DNA of 64,000 bases from Glycomyces paridis (GCF_004912155.1 NZ_STGX01000002.1:248968-312967), one strand, 5' to 3'. Shown: positions 51,495-60,191, counted from the first letter of the stretch. The notes: generated by a model from the sequence alone, not told the origin. Program-made: numbers and translations.

Positions 51495-51865
51495 CGGGCG
51501 GCCTCTCGGCGGGCCCGGTCGGGGTCGGCCGTGCGGTCGGAGTCGGTGCGCTCGGGCTCGCCGCCGGGGGCGCAGCGAGCGAGGACTTCGAAGCCGGAGG
51601 CCTCGGGGAGCGCGCGGGAGAGCAGCGGGGTCGACATCTTGACCCGGAAGTTCGACAGGGCCCGGCGGTAGGAGCCGACGCCGCCCCATTCCGTCCACAG
51701 CGTCCAGGTGGACTGCCCCTCGGCGCCGAAGTCGTCGACGGCACGGCCCAGGCCGCCCCGCAGATACCCCTCGCAGGAGGCGAGCGCGGCCAAGGCGTCC
51801 TCGGCGTCGCGCGAGAAGCTCTCCGCCTCGCCTTCGGTTACGGCGAAACGATATACGACCAGCAC
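51491..51865 (-). CDS. Antibiotic biosynthesis monooxygenase (ABM)-like small protein
   Basis: 124 residues. A single ABM/dimeric alpha-beta barrel is suggested by LVVYRFAVTEGEAESFSRDAEDALAALASCEGYL and TLWTEWGGVGSYRRAL. The C-terminus is Arg/Glu-rich and disordered. Members range from monooxygenases to heme-degrading or stress proteins; the active residues are not clear here. GTG 51865 preferred, with GGGTGGGG upstream; an ATG at 51886 has no RBS. Coupled to the following membrane protein. Confidence 0.65.
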   Translation of the reverse strand: MLVVYRFAVTEGEAESFSRDAEDALAALASCEGYLRGGLGRAVDDFGAEGQSTWTLWTEWGGVGSYRRALSNFRVKMSTPLLSRALPEASGFEVLARCAPGGEPERTDSDRTADPDRARREAAR

Positions 51866-51890
51866 GGTCCCCACCCTACTTGTCATCGGG

Positions 51891-52301
51891 CTACTGCGAG
51901 CATGAGGAGCACAGGCCGTGGAGTTCGAGCGTGTGGCCGACCTCGGTGAAGCCGTGCTCGGCCGCGACCTTGTTGGCCCAGCGCTCGACCGTGGGCCCGG
52001 CGACCTCCACCGTGCGCCCGCACGAGCGGCAGACGAGGTGGTGGTGGTGCTCCTCGGCGCTGCACCTGCGGTACAGGTGGTCGCCTCCGGGCAGGCGCAT
52101 GACGTCGACGATGTCGGCCTCGGCGAAGGCCTGGAGGGTCCGGTAGACGGTCGTCAGGCCGATCTTCGAGCCGGCCTCGCGGAGGATCGCGTGGAGGTCC
52201 TGGGCGCTGCGGAAGGCCTCGTCCTGTTCGAGGAGTTCGAGGATCGCGGTCCGCTGCTTGGTGGACCTGGCCATGTTCTCTGCCGGGGGCTTGGCGGCCA
52301 C
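51891..52301 (-). CDS. zur: Zinc uptake regulator Zur (Fur family)
   Basis: 136 residues. Winged helix: TKQRTAILELLEQDEAFRSAQDLHAIL and GLTTVYRTLQAFAEADIVDV; the metal region HHHHLVCRSCGRTVEV near 93 has the His cluster and structural CxxC, and the second CxxC (CSSC) is at the end. With zinc it represses znu and the ribosomal paralogues. GTG start shares one base with the smtB stop (TAGTG). The smtB-zur order is the one known from mycobacteria, where SmtB represses zur when zinc is low. Confidence 0.9.
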   Translation of the reverse strand: MAAKPPAENMARSTKQRTAILELLEQDEAFRSAQDLHAILREAGSKIGLTTVYRTLQAFAEADIVDVMRLPGGDHLYRRCSAEEHHHHLVCRSCGRTVEVAGPTVERWANKVAAEHGFTEVGHTLELHGLCSSCSQ

Positions 52302-52615
52302 TAGCGTTCCTCCCGGGCGTGGTAGACGGCGTCGGTGACGATGTGCGCGATGTGGTCGTCGATGAGCGAGTAAGAGATCTCGCGGCCCGACCTGGTGCCG
52401 CGCACGATACCCGCTCCGCGCAGGACCCGCAAATGCTGCGAGACCAGGGGCTGGGTGACGGCGAGCGTCTCCACGATCTGGTGGACGTACTTGGGCCCCT
52501 CGGCCAGCTCCATCACGATGGCGATCCGCAGCGGCGCCGCGAGGGCGCGCAGCAGCTCCCCCGCCGCCTCGTAGTCGGCGGGCGGGGCGTCGGATGGCTC
52601 TGTCTCGGTCCGCAC
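52301..52615 (-). CDS. smtB: ArsR/SmtB-type zinc-responsive repressor
   Basis: 104 residues. Winged helix: GELLRALAAPLRIAIVMELAEGPKYVHQIVETLAVTQPLVSQHLRVLRGAGIV, with GREISYSLIDDHIAHIVTDAVYHAREE as the alpha5 helix. This D-HIAHI-DA-H pattern is the alpha5 zinc-sensing site of SmtB/CzrA. First gene of the smtB-zur operon, and 62 bp after znuB. Leaderless GTG start is likely. Confidence 0.88.
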   Translation of the reverse strand: MRTETEPSDAPPADYEAAGELLRALAAPLRIAIVMELAEGPKYVHQIVETLAVTQPLVSQHLRVLRGAGIVRGTRSGREISYSLIDDHIAHIVTDAVYHAREER

Positions 52616-52621
52616 CCCGCA

Positions 52622-52627
52622 AAAATA
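52622..52627 (-). promoter_or_regulatory. -10 element of a leaderless promoter (smtB-zur)
   Basis: TATTTT, then TGCGGG and the GTG at 52615. It lies in a short AT-rich patch (GATATTTTTGC) that could include the SmtB operator. Confidence 0.5.
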
Positions 52628-52677
52628 TCGCGTCGCCGGGCCGTCGGGGGGTCCAGGTGCCCCGCGTCCGGTCGCCG

Positions 52678-53580
52678 TCATGCGCTCGATGCCGGAAGCT
52701 CGACCTCCAGCGGCTCCCCTTCGGGCGGCAGATGGCCGCGGCGGGTGCGGCGCAGGCGGCGCACGACGGCCGCCGCGAGCGCGGTGGCGACGAACGCGGC
52801 GACGCCCAGGAGCACGATCGTGGAGCCGGGCGGCACGTCCTTCGCGGCCGAGGCGATGACGCCCGCCCCGGCGATGAGGAAGCCCGCGCCCATCGCGCTG
52901 AACATGGTGGCCTTGAACGAGCGGGTGAACTGCTGGACGGTCACGACCGGGATCACCAGGAGGGCGCTGACCAGGAGCAGGCCGACCGCGCGCATCGAGA
53001 CCGAGACCGTGACGGCCGTGGTGATGAGCAGCAACAGGTTGAGGGCGGCGACCGGCAGGCCCGAGACGCGCGCGTACTGCTCGTCGGCACAGATCGCGGT
53101 GAGCCAGGGGCGCAGCACGAGCATGAGCGCGGCGACGACGGCACCGCCGGCGACGATCGTCCACACCTCGTTCCACGAGGCCGTCAGGAGCGAGCCGAAC
53201 AGGTACTGCTGGAGGTTCGCGACGCCCTTGTCGGAGGCGATGCCGGTGAGGTAGACGCCGCCGGCGATGCCGCCGTAGAACATCATGGCGAGCGCGACGT
53301 CCCCGGAGGTCTTGGAGTGGCTGCGCAGCAGCTCCATGACGACGGAGGCGGCCACGGTGACCGCGAGGGTCGTCCACAGCGGTGCGGCGCCGGTGAGGAA
53401 GCCGATGGCGACGCCGGTGAGGGCGATGTGGCCGAGGCCGTCCCCGATGAGCGCCAGGCGCTTCTGGACGAGGAAGACGCCGACCGCGGGGGCGCACAGG
53501 CCGACCACGAGCGCGCTGATGAGGGCGCGCTGGACGAATTCGAACTCGAAGTACTGGAGGATCGTCGGGTCCGTGTTCAT
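52678..53580 (-). CDS. znuB: Zinc ABC transporter permease ZnuB
   Basis: 300-residue permease of the metal-type ABC-3 family with eight to nine hydrophobic segments: FEFVQRALISALVVGLCAPAVGVFLVQKRLALIGDGLGHIALTGVA is the diagnostic N-terminal part, LFGSLLTASWNEVWTI the middle, and LLLVSALLVIPVVTVQQFTRSF the conserved cytoplasmic-loop region. It overlaps znuC by 4 bp (ATGA). The C-terminal tail is Arg-rich, then PPEGEPLEVELPASSA. Confidence 0.92.
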   Translation of the reverse strand: MNTDPTILQYFEFEFVQRALISALVVGLCAPAVGVFLVQKRLALIGDGLGHIALTGVAIGFLTGAAPLWTTLAVTVAASVVMELLRSHSKTSGDVALAMMFYGGIAGGVYLTGIASDKGVANLQQYLFGSLLTASWNEVWTIVAGGAVVAALMLVLRPWLTAICADEQYARVSGLPVAALNLLLLITTAVTVSVSMRAVGLLLVSALLVIPVVTVQQFTRSFKATMFSAMGAGFLIAGAGVIASAAKDVPPGSTIVLLGVAAFVATALAAAVVRRLRRTRRGHLPPEGEPLEVELPASSA

Positions 53581-54347
53581 CTGCCGCCCCAGTAGTCGTC
53601 GGTGCCTTCGCCGCCGGTGCCGTTGGCGTGCGGGTGGGCGTGCTGGTGCGCGGGGTCGGCGTGCTCGCCGACCGGGCGCGGCGGCGCGCCGTCGTGGACG
53701 ACGCGGCCGTCGGCGAGGACCACGGCGCGGTCGAGCCGGTCGGTGAGCGGGCCGAGCTCGTGGGTGACGAGGAGGACGGCGCAACCGGCGTCGATCCGGT
53801 CGGCGACCACGGCGGCGAGGGCGGCCTGCGTCTCGGCGTCGACGCCCACGGTCGGCTCGTCCATGATGAGCAGGTCGGGCTCGGTGGCGAGGGCGCGGGC
53901 GATGAGGACGCGCTGCTGCTGGCCGCCGGAGAGGGTGTCGACCGAGCAGTGGGCGTGGGCTTCGAGGCCGACCTCGGCGAGGCTGCGGGCCACGGCGTCG
54001 CGGTCGGCGCGGCGGGCGGGCATGCCGAGGAGGCGATGGGCGAGGCGGCCCTGGGAGACGACCTCGGCGGCGGTGGAGGGGACGCCGGAGGCCGCACCGG
54101 TGCGCTGGGGGACGTAGCCGACGCGCTTCCAGTCGCGGAAGCGCTTCTGCGGCGCGCCGAACAGCTCGATGGTCCCGCCGGCGAGCGGGACGAGCCCGGC
54201 GACGGCCTTGATGAGCGTGGACTTCCCTGAGCCGTTGGCGCCCATGAGGGCGACGGCTTCGCCGGGCGCGACCGCGAGGTCGACGCCGCGGACGACGGCG
54301 CGACCGCCGTAGGAGACGGTCGCGCCGAGGACGTTGAGTACGGGCAT
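53577..54347 (-). CDS. znuC: Zinc ABC transporter ATPase ZnuC
   Basis: 256-residue ATPase. Walker A GANGSGKS near residue 38, GYVPQRTGA as Q-loop, signature LSGGQQQR near 138, Walker B LLIMDEPTVGVD and switch His in LLVTHELGPL. The last 30 residues are His-rich (HADPAHQHAHPHANG), which may bind zinc and gate transport by metal level. No good RBS, so it may depend on coupling with znuA, 14 bp upstream. Confidence 0.92.
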   Translation of the reverse strand: MPVLNVLGATVSYGGRAVVRGVDLAVAPGEAVALMGANGSGKSTLIKAVAGLVPLAGGTIELFGAPQKRFRDWKRVGYVPQRTGAASGVPSTAAEVVSQGRLAHRLLGMPARRADRDAVARSLAEVGLEAHAHCSVDTLSGGQQQRVLIARALATEPDLLIMDEPTVGVDAETQAALAAVVADRIDAGCAVLLVTHELGPLTDRLDRAVVLADGRVVHDGAPPRPVGEHADPAHQHAHPHANGTGGEGTDDYWGGR

Positions 54348-54361
54348 GGGGCAATGCTGCC

Positions 54362-55381
54362 TTATGCCGCGCCGAGCGCGGTCTGCAACGCGGCCAGGTT
54401 CTCGCGCATCACAGTGAAGTAGTCGGCTCCGGCGTCGGCCTCCTCGTCGGTGAGGCCTTCGAGGGGGTTGAGGACGGCGGTGGTCGCGCCGGACTCGGCG
54501 GCGAGGGTGTCGGCGATGTCGGGCGAGACGAGGGTCTCGAAGAAGATCGTGGTGACGCCGTTGGCGCGCACGAACTCGGCGACGTCGGCCATGCGCTGCG
54601 TGTCGGGCTCCTGGTCGGGGCTCAGGCCGGAGATGGCGATCTGGTCGAGGCCGTAGCGGTCGGCGAGGTAGCCGAAGGCGGCGTGCGAGGTGACGATGAC
54701 GTCGGAGGTGCGGGCGGCGAGGGCCTCGGTGAACTCGGCGTCGAGGGCGGTGAGGTCGGCGGTGAAGGCCTCGGCTCCGGCGGTGTAGGCGTCGGCGTTG
54801 GCCTCGTCGATCCCGGCGAGGCCTTCGGCGACGGCGTCGCCGATCTGCGCGTAGCGGGTGGGGTCGAGCCAGATGTGGGGGTCGGTGCCGGTGAGCTCCT
54901 CGTCGTGCTCGTGGCCCTCCTCCTCGGCGTGGTCCTCTTCTGCGTGGTCTTCCTCTGCGTGGTCTTCCGCAGCATGGTCCTCTTCTGCGTGCTCGTGGGC
55001 GTCTTCGAGGACCTCGGTGTCGTCGTAGCCGATGGTGTCGACGGCGGAGGCGACGTCGAGGGACTTGTCGGCGGCGTACTCGTCGATCGCGGCGTCGAGC
55101 TCGGGGATGAAGTCGGCGAGGTAGACGACGTAGTCGGCCTGCTCGATGGCGGCGAGGTCGGAGGGGGAGAGTTCGAGGTCGTGGGGCTCCTGGCCGGCGG
55201 GGGTCAGGTTGGTGACGTTGATGTCGTCGCCGCCGACCTGCTCTGCCGCGAAGGCGAGGGGGTAGAACGCGGCGACGACGTTGATCTCCCCGTCGTCGGC
55301 GCCGCCGTCGCCGCAGGCGGCGAGGGTGCCGGCGGCGGCGAGGCCGGCGATGGGCAGGATCAGAAGGCTGGAACGGCGCAT
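54362..55381 (-). CDS. znuA: Zinc-binding lipoprotein ZnuA
   Basis: 339-residue receptor of the cluster A-I family. Signal and lipobox: LLILPIAGLAAAGTLAAC. Zinc ligands: PAGQEPHDLELSPSDL, DPHIWLDPTRYAQIG, SHAAFGYLADRYGL and the C-terminal FFETLVSPDIADTLAAESG. Between the first two is a long acidic His loop, with repeats of AEEDH, typical of zinc-type ZnuA. ATG 55381 chosen (AAGG eight bases upstream) rather than an earlier one at 55417 that lies in the operator. First gene of znuACB. Confidence 0.94.
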   Translation of the reverse strand: MRRSSLLILPIAGLAAAGTLAACGDGGADDGEINVVAAFYPLAFAAEQVGGDDINVTNLTPAGQEPHDLELSPSDLAAIEQADYVVYLADFIPELDAAIDEYAADKSLDVASAVDTIGYDDTEVLEDAHEHAEEDHAAEDHAEEDHAEEDHAEEEGHEHDEELTGTDPHIWLDPTRYAQIGDAVAEGLAGIDEANADAYTAGAEAFTADLTALDAEFTEALAARTSDVIVTSHAAFGYLADRYGLDQIAISGLSPDQEPDTQRMADVAEFVRANGVTTIFFETLVSPDIADTLAAESGATTAVLNPLEGLTDEEADAGADYFTVMRENLAALQTALGAA

Positions 55382-55401
55382 GTGAAAACCTTGCCCAATC
55401 A

Positions 55402-55416
55402 TGACAATCATTGTCA
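55402..55416 (-). promoter_or_regulatory. Zur box of the znu operon
   Basis: TGACAATCATTGTCA: perfect 7-bp arms around one central base, 21 bp before the znuA start. Includes a TTGACA on the minus strand. CATATT/TATTAG just upstream (about 55423-55428) could be the -10, putting the operator at the transcription start. Confidence 0.92.
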
Positions 55417-55688
55417 ACAGCTAATATGAGCGACTCTACCGCGATGACCGGTTCTGACCAGCGCGAACACTCCGAGCACTGGCCCGGACCGTGCACACCG
55501 CATGATCGGTATCACGCGATCGGGTGAACTCCGCGCGGCACCTGCTCGAACCGGCCGGTTCTTGTCGGACCCCCGCGCGAATCTGGGCGATAGCTTCCTT
55601 CCCCTCTCGGGAGGGTGGGGGTTGGGGATGGCAGGTGAGGTTCGGTGCGAAAACCGGCGCGGAACCGCTTCGAGACGCCTCCGCGGCG
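55417..55688. other. Gap between znuA and the TIGR03943 gene
   Basis: No gene seen. Perfect palindrome GAACCGGCCGGTTC at 55548-55561, and a CCCTC-TCG-GGAGGG-like hairpin near 55600, possibly the terminator of the minus-strand TIGR03943 gene. Confidence 0.4.
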
Positions 55689-56414
55689 TCACTGGTATTC
55701 GTTGTCCGGGGTCGGGATGCCCGTGACCGACTCGACCGCGATGTAGGGCACCAGTTCGCCGTTGATCTCGTCGCGGCCCTGGCGGGAGGTGTACACGCCG
55801 ACCACCTCGACCCACTGGTCGGCCGCGAGTTCGGGCCGCGCGCCGGCGGCCTCCCAGTCGAGGCCGATCTTCACCGGGCGCGCGTCGGCCGCGCAGCAGG
55901 ACACCACCATGCGCGCCAGCTGCGGCTCGTCGCCGTCGTAGAGGATGAAGCCGCGCAACTGGATGCGGTGGCCCTCCATCGTCAGGCCGTCGTCGAAGAT
56001 CGAGCGGGCGGCGTAGTCGAGGAGCGTCAGCGGCACCGGGTCGACGTCGTCGGGCAGCTCCGGGTAGCTCGACCGGCCCGCCTCGGCGCCGACCACCGTC
56101 CCGGTCCGCTCGGCCTCGTACGAACCGAGCGCGGGCGGCGCGACCAGCAGCATCCCGACAACCGGGGCGAGCAGCAGCCACGCGACCTTGGGCTCCCCGT
56201 GGCCGTCGTGCCCGTGGTCCTCGTGCCCGTCCTTGCGCTCGTGCCACGCCCCCCAGGCCGTCACCGCGGCGACCACCAGCAGGACAGCCCCGGCCGGGAG
56301 GATGAGCCAGAACGCGTACGGCTTCACATAGTCGAGGTAGTCCCCGGTCCAGGCCAGGCGGATGAGGCCGCCGCCGACCAGGAGCAGCAGGACCGCCTGC
56401 GCGTCGCGCCTCAC
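55689..56414 (-). CDS. TIGR03943 family membrane protein (YcgQ-like)
   Basis: 241 residues. Two N-terminal spans (VLLLLVGGGLIRLAW, FWLILPAGAVLLVVAAVTAW), a His-rich loop (DGHEDHGHDGHGE), a third span, and a C-terminal domain with GFILYDGDEPQLARMVVSCCAADARPVKIGLDW, the CC motif typical of the TIGR03943 family. It pairs with a permease gene, as YcgQ-YcgR in Bacillus, via a 4-bp GTGA overlap. The His loop and the setting next to znu suggest a role with zinc or a metal cofactor. Confidence 0.82.
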   Translation of the reverse strand: MRRDAQAVLLLLVGGGLIRLAWTGDYLDYVKPYAFWLILPAGAVLLVVAAVTAWGAWHERKDGHEDHGHDGHGEPKVAWLLLAPVVGMLLVAPPALGSYEAERTGTVVGAEAGRSSYPELPDDVDPVPLTLLDYAARSIFDDGLTMEGHRIQLRGFILYDGDEPQLARMVVSCCAADARPVKIGLDWEAAGARPELAADQWVEVVGVYTSRQGRDEINGELVPYIAVESVTGIPTPDNEYQ

Positions 56415-57559
56415 AGCAGCACCACTCCCGCCAGGACGCTCGCGGCCACCGCCGTGCAGAACACCGCCGGGGCGAAGCGGGACGCGAACCGGCGCCCGAA
56501 CGTCCCGGCCTGCATCGCCGCGAGCTTCACGTCGACGAACGGGCCCACCACCATGAACGCGAGCTTCGCGGTGGGAGAGAACTGGGTCAGGGACGCGGCC
56601 ACGAACGCGTCCGACTCCGAGCAGATCGAGACCAGCACCGCCAGGACCGCCAGCGCGAGCACCCCGAGCACGGGGTGCTCGGCGATGGGGGCGAGCCAGG
56701 TCTCGGGCACGAGCGTGTTCAGGGCGGCGGCGATGGCGGCGCCGATGACGAGGTAGCCGCCTGCGTGCAGGAAGTCGTGGCGGATCGCGGCCCAGAACGC
56801 GGCCCACTTGCCGTTCTCGTGGTGGCGGTGGGCGGGGGCCTTGAGCCATTCGGTGCGGCCGAGGCGGGCCCAGAGCCAGCCGATGGTGACGGCGGCGAGG
56901 AGGGAGGCGGTGACGCGGGCGACGACCATCCTCGGGTCGTCGGGGAAGGCCACGAGGGTGGAGACGACGACGATCGGGTTGATCGCGGGAGAGGCGAGCA
57001 TGAAGGTGAAGGCGGCGGCGGGGGCCACGCCTCGGCGCACGAGGGCGCCCGCGACGGGGACCGAGGCGCATTCGCAGGCGGGCAGGACCGCTCCGGCGAT
57101 CCCGGCGACGGGGACGGCGAGCGCGGTGCGCTTGGGGACGACCCTGTGGAAGAACCCGGCGGGCACGAACGCGGCGATCGCGGCCGAGAGCGCGGTGCCG
57201 AGCACGAGGAACGGGAAGGCCTGGACGCAGACGGCGACGAATCTGGCGGCCCAGGCTTGGGCGGCCGGTGCGGCGAACAGTTCGACGAGGCCGGGCCGTG
57301 CGGTGAGTCCGAAGACGAGGAGCAGCGCGAGCGCCTCGATCGAGGTGGGCCCGCGCCGCTTCGGCGTCGGGGGCGGGAAGTCGTCGGGGGCGACCGGCGG
57401 GGAGGGTTCAGTGGGGGCGGTTTCAGCGGCGTCGCCGCTGTCGCCCAGGTCGCTGCTCCGACCTGGGACGGCGCTGCCGCCCGGGTCGACGCTTCCGGGC
57501 TCGGTGCCGGCCGGTTCCGTGCCGGCGAGTTCGGCGCTCACGGTCTCATTGTGCGGCAT
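56411..57559 (-). CDS. Predicted permease, DUF318/YcgR-YraQ family
   Basis: 382 residues with about eight membrane segments after a 65-residue disordered N-terminus (GTEPAGTEPGSVDPGG, PPPTPKRRGP). Family hallmarks: LPACECASVPVAGALVRRG near residue 172 (the CEC motif) and its mirror SICSESDAFVAASL near 320, with a HRHHENGK loop between. This family is often linked to metals or arsenic; substrate unknown. Start uncertain: ATG at 57559 or GTG at 57541, neither with a strong RBS. Operon with the TIGR03943 gene. Confidence 0.8.
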   Translation of the reverse strand: MPHNETVSAELAGTEPAGTEPGSVDPGGSAVPGRSSDLGDSGDAAETAPTEPSPPVAPDDFPPPTPKRRGPTSIEALALLLVFGLTARPGLVELFAAPAAQAWAARFVAVCVQAFPFLVLGTALSAAIAAFVPAGFFHRVVPKRTALAVPVAGIAGAVLPACECASVPVAGALVRRGVAPAAAFTFMLASPAINPIVVVSTLVAFPDDPRMVVARVTASLLAAVTIGWLWARLGRTEWLKAPAHRHHENGKWAAFWAAIRHDFLHAGGYLVIGAAIAAALNTLVPETWLAPIAEHPVLGVLALAVLAVLVSICSESDAFVAASLTQFSPTAKLAFMVVGPFVDVKLAAMQAGTFGRRFASRFAPAVFCTAVAASVLAGVVLL

Positions 57560-57852
57560 GGAGGCCGCTACGGAGGTGCCGCCTCGCGGGCCCGCCGGGA
57601 TTCGGGGCCGAGCGGCCGGTCGCCTCGCACCGCTTCGAGGTGCGACCGCCGCGCGGGCGGGCGGGGACCGAACCGATTTCCACTGCGGGAGTCGGGCACT
57701 CGCAGCCGGTCCCGAGGTTCCCGGCGGGTCGGCGCACATGGGCGGGACCGGAACACGTGCCGGTTCTCATTGCAGGCGTGGGCCACTCACGTACAGCAGC
57801 GCATCGCGGAATCGTGTGAGCGGGCGGTGGGGGCGGGCGGGTCCGGAGTGAC
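57560..57852. other. Divergent gap upstream of permease and NaV-like genes
   Basis: No gene seen. GCAATGAGAACC (near 57764) and CACAATGAGACC (near 57544) on the minus strand are similar 12-mers, perhaps repeated half-sites. I see no good Zur box here. Confidence 0.35.
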
Positions 57853-57858
57853 TACTCT
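57853..57858 (+). promoter_or_regulatory. -10 element of a leaderless promoter (NaV-like gene)
   Basis: TACTCT, then GGTTCG and the GTG at 57865; no RBS. Confidence 0.5.
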
Positions 57859-57864
57859 GGTTCG

Positions 57865-58773
57865 GTGCAAGCGCCAACCACCTCCGAGACCGCCGCCGAA
57901 CCCGCTACCGAGCCCGCGACGTCCCCCGCCGCGGCCCCCGTGAACCGCCGCCGCGTCAGCGGGTCCGCGATCTGCGCGGCGGTGCTGCGCCACCCGCGCT
58001 TCCAGGTCGTCTCGATGACGATAATCGTGCTCAACGGCGCGATCCTGGGCGCGATGACGTTCCCGGCGCTGGAGCACTCGGAGGTGCTCGTCTGGGCCGA
58101 CCACGTTTGCCTGGCGTTCTTCACGTTCGAGGTGGTCGTGGGGATCGCCTCGTTCGGGCGGCGGCCGTGGCGGTACTTCGGGGAGGGCTGGAACGTCTTC
58201 GACTTCGCGATCGTGGTGGCCTCGTTCCTGCCGGGCCTGCGCGAGAACGTGACGATCCTGCGGATGCTGCGCCTGGCGCGGGTGGTCCGGATCTTCAAGT
58301 CGATGCCGTCGCTGCGGATCATCCTGGTGGCGGCCGGGAAGGCGCTGCCGAAGTCGGCGGGTGTGTTCGCACTGACCGGGCTGACCATGTACCTGTGGGC
58401 GATGATCGGCTGGATCGCGTTCGGCGACACCGACGAAGAGCACTTCGGCACCGTCGGGCGCGCGCTGCTGAACCTGTTCCAGCTGGTGGCCTTCGACGAC
58501 ATGGGCAACGTCATCCGCGAGAGCATGACCATGAACCTGTGGACGCTGCCGTACTACATCGTGTTCATCCTCTTCGGGGCGTTCATCCTGGTGAACATCA
58601 TGATCGGCGTGGTGCTGGCCTCGATGGAGGAGGCGCAGAAACTCGACGACGAGGACGGCCAGGTCTCGGCGGACACGACGGTCCTCCTTGAGCGGATCGA
58701 CCGCCTCCAGGCCACGGTCGACAAGCTCGCGGCCGAACGCGGGAACGAGCGCGGGTTCACGCCGTTCCGGTAG
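57865..58773 (+). CDS. Voltage-gated ion channel, bacterial NaV (NaChBac-like) family
   Basis: 302-residue six-span channel subunit, active as a tetramer. S1-S3: FQVVSMTIIVLNGAILGAM, ADHVCLAFFTFEVVVG, WNVFDFAIVVASFLPG. S4: ILRMLRLARVVRIFKSMPSL, with Arg at every third place, a complete voltage sensor. Pore: VGRALLNLFQLVAFDDMGNV; S6: FILFGAFILVNIMIGVVLASM. A C-terminal coiled coil (TTVLLERIDRLQATVDKLAAE) ends the protein. In NaChBac/NavAb the filter reads TLESW; here it is AFDDM, so ion selectivity is not safely predicted. Leaderless GTG start. Confidence 0.88.
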   Translation: MQAPTTSETAAEPATEPATSPAAAPVNRRRVSGSAICAAVLRHPRFQVVSMTIIVLNGAILGAMTFPALEHSEVLVWADHVCLAFFTFEVVVGIASFGRRPWRYFGEGWNVFDFAIVVASFLPGLRENVTILRMLRLARVVRIFKSMPSLRIILVAAGKALPKSAGVFALTGLTMYLWAMIGWIAFGDTDEEHFGTVGRALLNLFQLVAFDDMGNVIRESMTMNLWTLPYYIVFILFGAFILVNIMIGVVLASMEEAQKLDDEDGQVSADTTVLLERIDRLQATVDKLAAERGNERGFTPFR

Positions 58774-58815
58774 CGGCGGCGAGGCGGTAGGTCGAACCAC
58801 CCGCGATGCGGGCGG

Positions 58816-59616
58816 CTAAGCGGCGCTTCCGGACTCGTCGACCTGGTTCGGGACGGCGCCGCCGAAGCGGCGGTCCCTGCGCGCGTAGATCTCGCAGGCG
58901 CGCCACAGGTCGCGGCGGTCGAAGTCGGGCCAGAGCACGTCGAGGTACACCATCTCGGCGTACGCGGACTGCCACGGCAGGAAGTTCGAGGTGCGCTGCT
59001 CGCCGGAGGGGCGCAGGAACAGGTCGACGTCCGGCAGGTCGGGGTTGTAGAGGTAGCGGGCGAAGGTCTTCTCCGTGACCCGCTCGGGGTTGAGGCGCCC
59101 GGCCTTGACGTCCCGGGCGAGCGCCGCGGCGGCGTCGGCGATCTCGGCGCGGCCGCCGTAGTTCACGCAGAACTGGAGGGTGATCTTGTCGTTGCGCTTC
59201 GACATCTCCTCGGCCACTTCGAGTTCGGAGATGACGCTCTTCCACAGCTTCGGGCGCCGCCCGGCCCAGCGGATGCGCACGCCCATCGCGTCGAGCTCGT
59301 CGCGGCGGCGGTGGATGACGTCGCGGTTGAAGCCCATGAGCCAGCGCACCTCGTCGGGGCTGCGGCGCCAGTTCTCGGTCGAGAAGGCGTAGGCCGAGAG
59401 GGTCGAGACGCCCATCTCGATGGCGCCCTCGATCGTGTCGAAGAGGGAGGCCTCGCCCATCGTGTGGCCTTCGGTGCGCTTGAGCCCGCGCTCCTTGGCC
59501 CAGCGGCCGTTGCCGTCCATGACGAGGGCGACGTGGCGCGGGACGAGCTCGCGGGGCAGCTCGGGCGGGGTCGCGCCCGACGGATGCGGCTTCGGCGGCT
59601 CGTACGTGCGGCTCAC
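58816..59616 (-). CDS. uppS: Isoprenyl transferase (undecaprenyl/decaprenyl diphosphate synthase, UppS)
   Basis: 266-residue cis-prenyltransferase that makes the lipid carrier for cell-wall synthesis. [20 protein letters not shown] near residue 27 holds the catalytic Asp and diphosphate-binding Arg; also [39 protein letters not shown] and the C-terminal [36 protein letters not shown] start has GGAGG five bases upstream. Near recO, as in many actinobacteria, though here with an inserted hydrolase. Confidence 0.95.
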   Translation of the reverse strand: MSRTYEPPKPHPSGATPPELPRELVPRHVALVMDGNGRWAKERGLKRTEGHTMGEASLFDTIEGAIEMGVSTLSAYAFSTENWRRSPDEVRWLMGFNRDVIHRRRDELDAMGVRIRWAGRRPKLWKSVISELEVAEEMSKRNDKITLQFCVNYGGRAEIADAAAALARDVKAGRLNPERVTEKTFARYLYNPDLPDVDLFLRPSGEQRTSNFLPWQSAYAEMVYLDVLWPDFDRRDLWRACEIYARRDRRFGGAVPNQVDESGSAA

Positions 59617-60191
59617 AGGACCTCCAGTTCGGCGTGACCCCCGCCGGTCCACGGCGGGCCTCGATCGTAGTCCGGCCCGAAGCCGGACCGGAATCCCCGT
59701 CCGCGCCGCAGACGGAGACGAAGGCACCGAGCGCGCAAGCGGCGCGGCAGCGGCTGCGGCGCAGTCCGCGGAGGTGTTGCGGGCAGAGGCCGCGGTGTGA
59801 ACGGAGGCGCGGTGCGCAATGGTGCGGACCGAGACGCGACGCTGCCAGCGACCGCGACGCGTGATCTTCACCGCTTCGGCCGGTGCGCGAGCCCCGTTTC
59901 GTCGCACCCGCGCGCCAGCATTGCCGGTGCCGGGCGGCGCAGTCCCCACCCAGGGTGGGAGAGCGCACCCCCTGGCTCACCACGCACCGCACAACGCGCA
60001 CTACGCGACGCGCCCGCCCCATCGCCTCCGAGCTTGCGCGGCGCACTCGGCCGTCGCTCAGGTGGGAGAGCGCTCGCGGCGGGCCCAACCTGCGCGCACG
60101 GAAAGAACATACGAGCCGCGCCGGGCGATCGCCCACAGCGGAGACCATTCGCGCCGAACGCTCGCGTCTGGCGCGGGCGTGTGGGCTCTGT
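59617..60191. other. Long non-coding stretch between uppS and hydrolase
   Basis: About 575 bp. Frames are open here, but their residue use (Arg/Pro/Ala only), lack of RBS and lack of motifs argue against genes. CGCAA and GCGCAC words recur around 59740-60060. No RNA gene recognised. Confidence 0.5.

Noticed and set aside
57560-57852. Zur box for the permease/TIGR03943 operon
   Set aside because: The best candidate (TGGAAATCGGTTC region) matches the Zur design at only about half the positions.
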